Assembly: GCF_002811955.1 (NCBI RefSeq)
Contig: NZ_NPEF01000045.1
Span: forward strand, 1-21,664
Direction: 5' to 3'
From: Leptospira ellisii
Lineage (GTDB): Bacteria; Spirochaetota; Leptospiria; Leptospirales; Leptospiraceae
Length of the DNA: 21,664 nucleotides
Shown here: piece after piece, positions 1-7,486 of the stretch
How the letters are laid out: every line of letters starts with the position of its first letter
Numbering within the stretch: position 1 is the first letter of the stretch
Made by a program: the position numbers and the translations under genes
The notes under the pieces: model-generated
Databases searched by the model: none
The model's input: the letters and a program-made list of their open reading frames with translations, nothing else
What the model was told of the DNA's origin: nothing

Positions 1-3000
1 GTCCCACTTCGCAAGTTCGGTCTCGAACGAATTTTTCTTCGAAGTCAAAACGCCCAGGTCCAAATCCGACAACGTCTTGTTGTAACCCGTAACGTTCAAA
101 TGAAGCGCGTCATAACCCGCTTCCCAAGGCAACTTGCCGTTCACGTCCTTGTAGGTCGGAGACCACGCCACCGAGTCCACAGGATTTCCGTCCTGATCCG
201 GAGCGCTTTCAAAGATCGGACTGTTCGAATCCGTCTGGTTGAGGAGCGAATTCCAAGGAGCCAAAAGACCCGCTGCATACGCGCCCATCTGCGTCCTGGA
301 AGGTGTATTAAAGAAATTTAATAGATCATCGAACTTCGAAGAAAAAGACTGCAAAGAACCGAGCATCGTAGCGTCCAAATTCGAAAACAGACTCTTCGCC
401 TGTTCGATCTCCGCCTTCCACGCAAGAAGATCCTTCTTCACGTTCGCACCCGACAAAGTACCGAAAATATTTCCGAGTTGGGAGGAAGCCCCGAGGAGCG
501 CGTTCAACTTGTCCTCCGGTTTGGTCAAACTGGCAACCAAAGCGGCAAGCTGCGCCTTTTTCTCCGCGATCTTCACCGTATCCAACTCGTCCACGCCCGG
601 AGCGCTACGAACCGAATCGTTGTAAAAATCAATCGCCTTGTAATCCCCGATACCCGCCGCGGAAACAAGCTCCTGAAAAAGACCCGAAGCGCTTTCTTCC
701 TGTGCGGAAAAATAATCGTCCCTGAGTCCGGAAAGGATCGCGCCCGACTTCACGTTCTCCGAAAAAACCCTCATACCGCCCGCAAGACCGAGCAACGTGG
801 AACTCGACTGCAACGTCGCGTTCCCAAACACGAACGTGCTCCCGAAGCTGAAGTATTCCGAAACCTTCCTTCTGTCCTCCGGATCGTCCGACATTCTGAA
901 ACGATCCGGTCCGATTCGCTCAAGTAACCGTGGTCGTTCACATACCAATCCCGAGTGGCCTCGGTCCTGTCCGCGGTTTTGTTCAGATCCTCTTTGAGTT
1001 TGGAATATTCCGCGTCGTCCGCAAACGAAGCCTGCAAAACACTTGCATTATTTTTAATATACGAAAGCGCGATTTGAAACGCCTTCAATTCCAGGATATC
1101 GTCCGCCGAACCCGAAAAACTCGAATACAGCAGATTCAACTCGTCCGTCATCGAAAGATACAACGGATCGAATTTGCGAAGCGATTTGTCAGAGCTCAAA
1201 TTCCCCAGTTTGGATTTCAGAATCTCCGCCACCCGGTGGTCCAGTTTCGACGCCTCGATCTTCGCGGTCAGTTCGATGCTGTTCACCGTCTCTTGAAGAC
1301 TTTCGATATCCCCGTCCTCATCGAGTAAAAAACCGAGCTGCGCTTTTTGCGCGGTCACGCTCGCCCTTTGGCCTTCCACAAGTTGAGAAAGAATACCGGT
1401 CAAACCTCCCAGAGCGGCCGACTTCTCGTCCACCGCCTGTCTGTAACCGGAATAACGGTTCGCGTATTCACCGAACGCGTTTGCGTTCTGGACGAACGAG
1501 GTCGTGGTGGAGGTCAAAAACGCGGTTACGTCGTCCGGAATATCCTTACCCGTCGCGTCCTTTTTCGTAAAACTCGTGTTAAACGACCCGATCTGATTTT
1601 TTAACGAAGTGCGCGTCGAAGTGTCGAGCGTGGACATATCCACCAACGCCTTCGCCCTTTGCAGACGGTCCAACGTCTCCAAACGGAGATGTTGGGTTCT
1701 TGTGGAAAGGTCGTCCCAATACTGCTCCAATTCGGAGGTTTTGTCTTGGAATTTACCGAACGCGGTCGTGAGTTTTTGCACCTCGCCTTGAAATTCCACG
1801 CTGTCCTGGGTGCCCGGATGCGCCGAGGCGTATGTTTTGTAAGCCGCAAGAGCCGTCGCGAATTCCGCCTTAGACGCGTTAAATGAAGAAGAGGATGCGT
1901 CCCATTTAGAAAGAGCGGTGGAAAGACCGTCCTTCCAGAGTTTGTAGTTGGTCAGTTCAAGATAACTGCCGTTAAGGTTGTAGGTCGTCGCAAAACCCGA
2001 CAAAAACGAATCGATCGTCCCGATCCGAGTCGAATATTCCGTGAAAAGCGTCTTGTCCGACGCCTCGAAGTTCAGCGAAAGCGCGTCCGCCTTCGCCAAA
2101 ACCGGATCCAAACTCGCGCCGAACTTCTCCACGCTCCAGGAAAGTTTCGTCTTTTCCGGACCCGCGGGAGCGCTCGCCGGTTTTTCCGGATCTTGGATCG
2201 TTTGAAGCAGAACGTCCTTTAGACTTTGGAGTTGCGCCTTGATCTGGGTCGCGCCCGCATTCCCGAGAACGCTCACAAGAACCGTGTTCTCCGGTTTGAG
2301 GAGTTCCGTCACCTTGTCGAGAACCGTCCATTCCGGATGGCTCGAATCAAAAAGAGCATTTTCTAATATACTCAACTTCTCTTTGGAAGTTTCAAAAGAC
2401 TGGACCCGGTTCCAGATGTCTCCGAAAAACAGTTCGCTTCGTTTTGCGTTCGTCTGGTTGTAGTTTTTCGAGAAGAATACCTTCTCGTTGTCCTTCAATT
2501 TGATCTTAGCCTGTGCGATCTGTTGATCCGCTTGAAAGATTTCGTATTTGATTCCCTTGTTCGGATTGTTCGGGTCATACGTGCCGTCCGTGCTCACGTT
2601 GCCCGGATCTCCCAGATATTCCGGACTTGCGTTGTTCAAAAGAATCTGAAGTTGTTTCGCCTCGTCGAAACGTTTACGCGCCTGTTCCATTTCGTTCTGC
2701 GCCAGTTCCAATTCCTTTTGTTTGTCCTGAGCCGCTTTTTTAGCCGCCTCCAATTGGGAAAGTTGTGTGGACGCGGGAGGGGGAACGCTCGGAGTACTCG
2801 TGTTGCTTCCGGAATTGCCGTCCATACCGGTCGTTCCGGTCACGGGAGGAGTGTTGCCGTTGAGCGCCTGGAGCATGGTCAAATACGTCTGTTGTTGCGC
2901 TTCATACGCCGCCTTAGCCGTCGCGAGTTCCGCTTCCAGTGCGGTTTGGTTCACCGTCGCCACGTTTTGTTCGGCGAGGTCCAACACAGCTTGTGCGCGG

Positions 3001-4616
3001 TTTTTCTTCTTCTCCAGTTCGTCTAACTCCGCTTTGGCGAGCCTGTATTCGAACTCCGCGCTCGAATACAGATACGGATCGGAGGGATTCCCGTTGTCGT
3101 CCAAGATTCCCCCTCCTCCGTTGTTGCCGAGGATGTCCTCGTCGTGGATTTTGTTTTGGATATTCGCGACGCTCTTTCTAAACTGCGTTTCGAGCGCCTT
3201 CCACTTGTTCATCTCAGTCGTGTATGTATTGATGAGGACCGTGTCCTTGGTGGTGGTTTTCGAATTCTCCTTGTTGATCATCTCCTGATACCAGTTGATG
3301 TTGGAAACGATCGATTTCACCGTGTCCGCGCTGCCCAGAATCATCCCTTGCAGACCGGTGACGTGAGCCATGTATTGTTCCTGGCTCGTGGTGAGATACG
3401 TATTCAGTTCTTGTAATGCTTTTTCCTTGTTCGTCTTGAGTTTCGCCTCGGAATCGTCCCATTTTTTCAGACCGTCTTCGATCTGTTTGTTCACGTCCTT
3501 GGTCCATTTGGATTGCGCGTCCAAAAGGGCGTAATACGCCTTCGACCATTGTTCTTCGTTGCGGATCCGTTTGTCCTCGGCTTGGCGGTCGTATTGGAGT
3601 TTTTTCACCACCAGTTGTTCGATCGCTTCGTCCCAGAGTTTTTGACCGTTCTGAAGCGCTTGAAGCACCTTCTCCTGCGTGGTCGCACCCGTGATATCGT
3701 CGAAACTCGTCGGCGCGTTGCCGATCTGATCCAGTTGGTTCAAAAGAATTCCGGTCGAAGGATCCAATTGTTGTTTCGTCTTTTCGATCAAAAGTTCGGT
3801 GAGTTTCGTCGGATCCGTTTCCTGGGCGATCGCGATGTCCGATTCGGTGTTCAGGCTTTTCACCAGTCCCTGTCTTGCGGGAAGTTTAACCCCGTTCTCT
3901 TCGAGGGAGAAATAATTTTTGTAATAAACCTCGATTTCGCCTAACGTCTTTTCGAACTCCGTTTTTTCCGCACCCGTCAAAGCCGCCGCCGTTCCCAGAA
4001 TGCTCGTTTTGATCGAAGCGATATGGTCTTCCCAGAGGGCGCGCACGCCGCCAGGACCCAAAAGACCGGTGTTGATCGTGTTGTCCCAAGCCGCAAGTTT
4101 CGCGCTCGCCTCCGCGTCAACCGACACCGCGTTCTTCGCGTCGTTGGCCGCCTTCACCAGATTCTCAAGAGCGACACGGATCTCCTTTTTTTTCTCCGAA
4201 GTGAAATACGATTCGAAGTCCTGTTTTCTTTTGTTCGCCTTCCAGGTTCCGCGTTTTTCAAGTATCTCCTGAGAAAGTTGCGCTTCCCAGTTGCTCGAAG
4301 CCACTGCCTTTTGCGCTTGCAGTTGAAGACGTTCCTCTTGTTTGGCCGCCGACGTGCCCGTGAAATTTTTTAATTCCTTTTCGATCTCCACGTTCGCGTT
4401 GGCTTCCCATTCCGCGCCGAGAATCCGCTTCCCGCTGTCGATCACCGATTGCCACTGCGTTTCGTCCGTCGCCTTTTCCGCAGCGTTGTAATACGATTCC
4501 AAACGCCCGCGAGCCTTGTTGCGCTCCTCAAACGACGCGTCGAACGGATCCGCAAAAAGACCCTGCGTATCCCACACCGGCAAAAAAACGAAGTCGAAAA
4601 GAAAAACCAAAAGCAT
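1..4616 (-). pseudogene. Giant coiled-coil envelope protein, frameshifted and cut by the left window edge
   Basis: This is a very long alpha-helical protein. A hydrophobic N-terminal segment (MLLVFLFDFVFLPVW, signal peptide or anchor) comes first, then a Gln/Glu/Lys/Ala-rich body with recurrent Trp residues that looks like long coiled coils. A Gly/Ser/Thr/Pro linker sits at about 2765-2860. The first frame (about 1240 codons from 4616) runs to a stop at 771, but its last 40 or so codons turn into Arg/Ser/Cys-rich non-protein-like sequence. From 894 down to base 1 another minus frame is open for 298 codons with normal composition (starting MSDDPEDRRKVSEYFSFGS). One lost base near 895 explains both. 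The in-frame ATG at 4614-4616 is my start choice because the stretch upstream looks non-coding; no strong ribosome site precedes it, and the open frame reaches 5603. From memory it resembles the Leptospira-only TIGR04388 family of very long proteins; this was not checked. Function unknown. The break may be a real mutation or a sequencing error. Confidence 0.72.
885..935 (-). other. Frameshift site in the giant coiled-coil gene
   Basis: The upstream frame reads sensibly as far as about YVNDHGYLSESDRIVSE and then becomes CRTIRRTEGRFRN. In the shifted frame the same DNA gives MSDDPEDRRKVSEYF and continues open to base 1. Restoring one A in the minus-strand run CAGAATG (near 895) would join the two frames as IVSEMSDDPEDRR. 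The shifted frame is also open for some distance upstream, so the exact position within this interval is uncertain. Confidence 0.75.
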
Positions 4617-4654
4617 CGGAAGGGCGACGGTTCTCGTCCACCAAGCACTCGTTA

Positions 4655-4720
4655 GGTGGGGGACGTCTCCCCCTGGCAAAAGCCGCAAACCGCGTCTTTT
4701 GCCACCCCCTCTCCGGGGAA
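4655..4720. repeat. Cluster of hairpin-forming inverted repeats
   Basis: Two perfect dyads lie side by side. GGGGGA (4658-4663) pairs with TCCCCC (4668-4673) around a 4-base loop. GGCAAAAG (4675-4682) pairs with CTTTTGCC (4696-4703) around a 13-base loop. A GC-rich tract CCCCCTCTCCGGGG follows at 4705-4718. They sit about 40-105 bases upstream of the proposed start at 4616, so on the minus strand they could form structure in the leader. No U-tract follows, so they are not typical terminators. Confidence 0.5.
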
Positions 4721-4848
4721 AATCGTCCGTTCCCGAAGCCCCGGACCCCGTGTTCGTCCTTGCGTCTTTTGGCAACTCAATTCTCGCCGAATATTCTTTG
4801 TCGGAATTACTACTCGAAATCGAGAAATCGGAAGTAGAGAAAGCCAAA

Positions 4849-4862
4849 GCGGGAGTTCCCGC
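4849..4862. repeat. Inverted repeat GCGGGAGTTCCCGC
   Basis: A 14-bp dyad with 6-bp arms (GCGGGA / TCCCGC) around a 2-base centre. Its core GGGAGTTCCC resembles the core of the GTGGGAACTCAC repeats on the opposite strand, so it may be a diverged member of that family. Confidence 0.35.
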
Positions 4863-5024
4863 ATTCCGCACGATCCAGCGTGTAAAGGACGCAGCGATTG
4901 TGGTCGGAACTGCGGAAGTCGTCCAAGTTGCGACTCGGATTCTACCGAAAAAAAGTTCCAAACCGTTCAACAACGTGACGGCCGACCAGATCGATTCTCG
5001 TTCTCCCAAAAAATTCGTTTTCGT

Positions 5025-5034
5025 GTGGGAACTC
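5025..5034 (+). repeat. Interspersed repeat GTGGGAACTC, partial copy
   Basis: Has the 10-base core of the repeat but continues TTACG instead of ACAC. It lies 45 bases before the next copy. Confidence 0.5.
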
Positions 5035-5069
5035 TTACGTTTCCGAACCCGAACTTGTCCGTGATTGGC

Positions 5070-5083
5070 GTGGGAACTCACAC
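5070..5083 (+). repeat. Interspersed repeat GTGGGAACTCACAC
   Basis: Full 14-base copy of a short imperfect dyad in which GTG pairs with CAC across GGAACT. Identical to the copies at 5121 and 5501. Confidence 0.7.
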
Positions 5084-5120
5084 CAACGAACGTTTGTCTC
5101 GACTTCTTCGAATCAAAATT

Positions 5121-5134
5121 GTGGGAACTCACAC
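5121..5134 (+). repeat. Interspersed repeat GTGGGAACTCACAC
   Basis: Full 14-base copy, 51 bases from the copy at 5070 and in the same orientation. Confidence 0.7.
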
Positions 5135-5500
5135 CCAAGTCCACATCCTCTCTTCGGAAAAAGAACGTAGGCAAAAAACGAATTCCTTTTTGCAACCACG
5201 TCGTGCGGCGGAATTCCGACGGGAATTCTTCCAACGAAAAATCTGATTCGAAAGTTTGAGAAAAATTTGTTTCTGGCGGCATATTCCATTCCGGGGCATT
5301 AGCGTTGTTATTTTGAAAAAGAAAACGTTCGTTTCCGACACCGGAAACATCTAAATTTGTAGGATCTATTACATTCGCAGGAGAAGCGTGAAACAAAGGG
5401 CCGTTCGCAACAGTCGCGTTTCTCGATTCTTCCGACCGAATCGAATTCGGTGATCCCAATTGCGGGAACTCTAACGGAGAAAACTTCTCGAAACTTTTGT

Positions 5501-5514
5501 GTGGGAACTCACAC
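5501..5514 (+). repeat. Interspersed repeat GTGGGAACTCACAC
   Basis: Full copy. With two more bases on its left the dyad extends to GTGTGGGAACTCACAC, with 5-bp GTGTG/CACAC arms. A related GCGGGAACTC lies 40 bases upstream at 5462. Confidence 0.7.
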
Positions 5515-5599
5515 GAAAAAGTCGGCGAAGTAGCGGCGGTAAAAGAGGTTTTGGTTTTCGATTTGCGGAAAAAAAAGGAAAAAAAGTCGAGCATCATCG

Positions 5600-6337
5600 T
5601 CATACGGATCCTAAATCAAAATTCGGAGGAAAATGAAATAACAGAGCGAGGTAACGGGAGAGTTTGTATCGAATCAAGGCGCGTTGGGGTTGTAACGGCG
5701 GCGCAACAGAGGACAAGCGACCCAAATACATAAGAAAAATAGAATGTGTTTTGGAATTCGCCGACACATCGGGCTTAAAGTCCACTCTTTCCGAAATTCT
5801 GGACGAACCTGCGACGGCGCGGTTATCGTAAAATCCGAAACCTTCCCCGTTCGGAACTTGTCCGCTTGAACGCATCTCCGATAAAGAAAGCGACTTCGAA
5901 ACGGTTTGAATATTTGTCAAAAATGCGGATTTATCCCAAATCGTATTGAGGAAAGTTTCAAATTGAAACGTGAGTCGGTGATTTTCGAAAACATAATTAA
6001 AAACGGAATCCGTTTTCTCCAAAATCCCGAACGAAGACTCGGCTCCATCCAAAGAGATTGAAACCGACTTGGAAAAAGAATCGGAATCGACCAAAAACGG
6101 AATCGCTTCTCCCGCCTCCGCATTTGAAAATGCGGTTTCCCATTCGTATTCAAAGGAGGCCTTTTCCAAAGGAAGATATCCGTTTTTTTTCTTCTCTTCG
6201 GTTTGGTTCCAAGAAAAAGAAACGGTGCAAAGAAATGCAAAAACAAGGCGAAACCCTAAATCGCCTCGAATCCTCTGTTTCAAATTTTGCAAAAAATTGA
6301 CCAAATCCACCCTCGGATGGAATGCTAAAAAATACAA
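5600..6337 (-). CDS. Hypothetical exported protein (weak)
   Basis: A 245-codon ORF that I do not recognise. After a basic stretch (LKQRIRGDLGFR) it has a hydrophobic run (LVFAFLCTVSFSW) that could be a signal peptide. The middle (FEYEWETAFSNAEAGEAIPFL through to about FQFETFLNTIWDK) is protein-like; the last 45 or so residues (RLSSVAPPLQPQRALIRYKL) are not. A TTG at 6302-6304, preceded on the minus strand by AGGG at a good distance, is a better start than the ATG at 6335-6337 and would place the basic residues just before the hydrophobic run. Its stop overlaps the ATG at 5603 (ATGA). GC is lower than in the flanking genes, and the region may be decaying. It could be a small exported partner of the giant protein, or non-coding. 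Confidence 0.4.
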   Translation of the reverse strand: MYFLAFHPRVDLVNFLQNLKQRIRGDLGFRLVFAFLCTVSFSWNQTEEKKKNGYLPLEKASFEYEWETAFSNAEAGEAIPFLVDSDSFSKSVSISLDGAESSFGILEKTDSVFNYVFENHRLTFQFETFLNTIWDKSAFLTNIQTVSKSLSLSEMRSSGQVPNGEGFGFYDNRAVAGSSRISERVDFKPDVSANSKTHSIFLMYLGRLSSVAPPLQPQRALIRYKLSRYLALLFHFPPNFDLGSV

Positions 6338-6351
6338 AGTCTACAAGTCAA
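6322..6351 (-). promoter_or_regulatory. Possible promoter for the 5600-6337 ORF
   Basis: On the minus strand TTGACT (6351-6346) is followed after 18 bases by TAGCAT (6327-6322). Transcription would begin close to 6315, which suits the TTG start at 6304 but not the ATG at 6337. The -10 match is weak. Confidence 0.25.
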
Positions 6352-6442
6352 CAAATGTGAATAAAAAGGAGTGACAATTTCATCAAAACAATGTCGCTTA
6401 TTATATTTCGATATATATGATTTTTAAAAAAATCGAAGAAAT

Positions 6443-6454
6443 GTGGGAACTCAC
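6443..6454 (+). repeat. Interspersed repeat GTGGGAACTCAC
   Basis: A 12-base copy in the intergenic region, same orientation as the others, just after an A/T dyad at 6419-6434 (GATTTTT AA AAAAATC). Confidence 0.65.
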
Positions 6455-6831
6455 TCAGAAGAATCAATTCAAAAACGATTCAAATGCAGAAATATCGGAA
6501 GCAATACTCTCAAACTCGGAACAATCAAACTTTCCTGAAAAATAACTAGGAGATCCTACGATCTTTGTATTTCCAAACCATCCCGTCCAAAACCGAAAGA
6601 ACCTTCTCTAAAAATTACGAAGGCCTCAAACATTCCTTAGGAAATGCCTCCACTCCGAGAAAATGAAAAACAAAAGGAATATTTTTCTTTTCTTTCCTCA
6701 AATTCTTACCCTGCTTTAAAAATGTAACTTCATTGAACTTGCCCCGCGTAACATTAAAATCGAATCGTGAATTCTGTCACAAAACGAACGGCAACAAACG
6801 ACACGCTCCAACACTTTGCTGGTCAAACAAC

Positions 6832-6843
6832 GTGGGAACTCAC
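6832..6843 (+). repeat. Interspersed repeat GTGGGAACTCAC
   Basis: A 12-base copy in intergenic DNA, same orientation as all the others. It is the last copy in the window; none lies in the gene-dense part after 7079. Confidence 0.65.
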
Positions 6844-6982
6844 GCAGCTTTTCAAAAAAACCTTCAAACGAATCGACCCCAAATTTCCTTTCCCAACGAC
6901 CGAAAAAGGGTAAAAATCGCAGTAGATCCTACAAAACCGAGCGTGACAAAATCAAGAATCGAATCGAAAAAGTAAATTTAAG

Positions 6983-6999
6983 GATTCCGAAACGGAATC
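6983..6999. repeat. Perfect hairpin GATTCCG-AAA-CGGAATC
   Basis: Seven-base arms around a 3-base AAA loop, about 80 bases upstream of the lipoprotein start at 7079. No T-tract follows. It could be an operator or a leader structure. A similar dyad (AAAACGG AAT CCGTTTT) occurs near 6000. Confidence 0.4.
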
Positions 7000-7078
7000 G
7001 AAACGAAAAACCGTTCTTCGTATGATAAAATGAAAAAGGCAAAGTCCGAAGTTTTCAAAAAAGTCGATATCAACTATA

Positions 7079-7486
7079 ATGAATCTAAAGCCGACGATAT
7101 TTAGTATTTTGCTCGGGTTCGCGATTTTTTCAAGCTGCAAACCCTCCGAAGACCAAAGGGAAAAGGACTTTAAATCCAGACTGTTCTCTTTAGCCACTTC
7201 CAACAGCTCGCAGCAAAATCAAAACGGAAACAACGATTCCTTCTTCGTGGGAGGAACCGTCACCGGATTGGGATTATCCAATAACCTGATACTCCGAAAC
7301 AACAACGCCGACGTCCTGACGATCAACATCAACGGAGTATTCAAATTCGCGCAGACATATAAGGACGGAGATTCGTATTCGGTCACGGTCCTTCAACAAC
7401 CGGTCAACAAATTCTGTTCGATTCCCAACGGGGTCGGAAGTATAGCGAGAACCGACGTCCTAACAATATTAGTAAATTGTAATTAA
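7079..7486 (+). CDS. Small predicted lipoprotein with a beta-rich domain
   Basis: A 135-residue protein. The N-terminus has one basic residue, a hydrophobic run and a spirochaetal lipobox (IFSSC), giving lipidation at Cys20. A polar Ser/Asn/Gln linker (residues 30-55) leads to one compact domain (about 57-135) starting VGGTVTGLGLSNNLILRNN and including a GDSYSVTVLQQP strand. Two cysteines (113 in KFCSIPNG, 134 in LVNCN) are placed as in the repeated extracellular beta domains of many bacterial lipoproteins, where they probably form a disulfide. Function unknown; likely surface or periplasmic. No strong ribosome site precedes the ATG. It converges on the adaptor gene, their stop codons sharing TTAA at 7483-7486. 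It is not part of the efflux operon. Confidence 0.8.
   Translation: MNLKPTIFSILLGFAIFSSCKPSEDQREKDFKSRLFSLATSNSSQQNQNGNNDSFFVGGTVTGLGLSNNLILRNNNADVLTININGVFKFAQTYKDGDSYSVTVLQQPVNKFCSIPNGVGSIARTDVLTILVNCN

Larger units (their letters stand above)
4617..5603 (-). other. Open but probably non-coding extension upstream of the giant gene
   Basis: The giant gene's frame stays open for about 329 codons upstream of 4616 to an ATG at 5601-5603, which overlaps the stop of the next ORF as ATGA. That overlap alone would suggest translational coupling. Against coding: composition falls to the lower GC of the neighbouring intergenic DNA, frames on the plus strand are equally open, the translation has no domain-like character, and four copies of the interspersed repeat lie inside it, translated three times as SSH (for example GVSSH). 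A hydrophobic segment ideal as a signal peptide lies only at the far end, near 4616. I read this as decayed intergenic DNA or a long leader, but a genuine N-terminal extension cannot be excluded. Confidence 0.5.
6338..7078. other. Intergenic region without a convincing gene
   Basis: About 740 bases of A/T-rich DNA. It holds two copies of the GTGGGAACTCAC repeat (6443, 6832), an A/T dyad (6419-6434) and a perfect hairpin (6983-6999). The open frames here are short, Lys/Asn/Arg-rich and without ribosome sites or domain-like sequence. No RNA gene was recognised. Confidence 0.6.

Noticed and set aside
885..935. Programmed ribosomal frameshift in the giant gene
   Set aside because: No slippery heptamer with a downstream structure was seen; a simple one-base loss is enough.
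1601..3549. Other-frame ORFs inside the giant gene and similar ORFs opposite the adaptor, TolC and RND genes
   Set aside because: They are Arg/His/Ser-rich shadows of a well-supported coding frame.
4449..5259. Plus-strand ORFs of up to 196 codons
   Set aside because: Basic, low-quality translations (VGTHT-type strings from the repeat); they lie opposite the giant gene's start and the stop-poor repeat region.
6419..6434. Terminator at the dyad GATTTTT AA AAAAATC
   Set aside because: A/T-only stem with too small a loop, not following any gene end.
5025..6843. CRISPR array made of the GTGGGAACTCAC repeats
   Set aside because: Copies are only 10-16 bases long, spacing is irregular (45, 51, 380, 942 and 389 bases), and there are no nearby cas genes.
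6733..7025. Plus-strand ORFs of 69-80 codons at 6733-6975 and 6816-7025
   Set aside because: Lys/Arg/Asn-rich translations with no ribosome site, signal or domain; they overlap each other in different frames and include a copy of the intergenic repeat.
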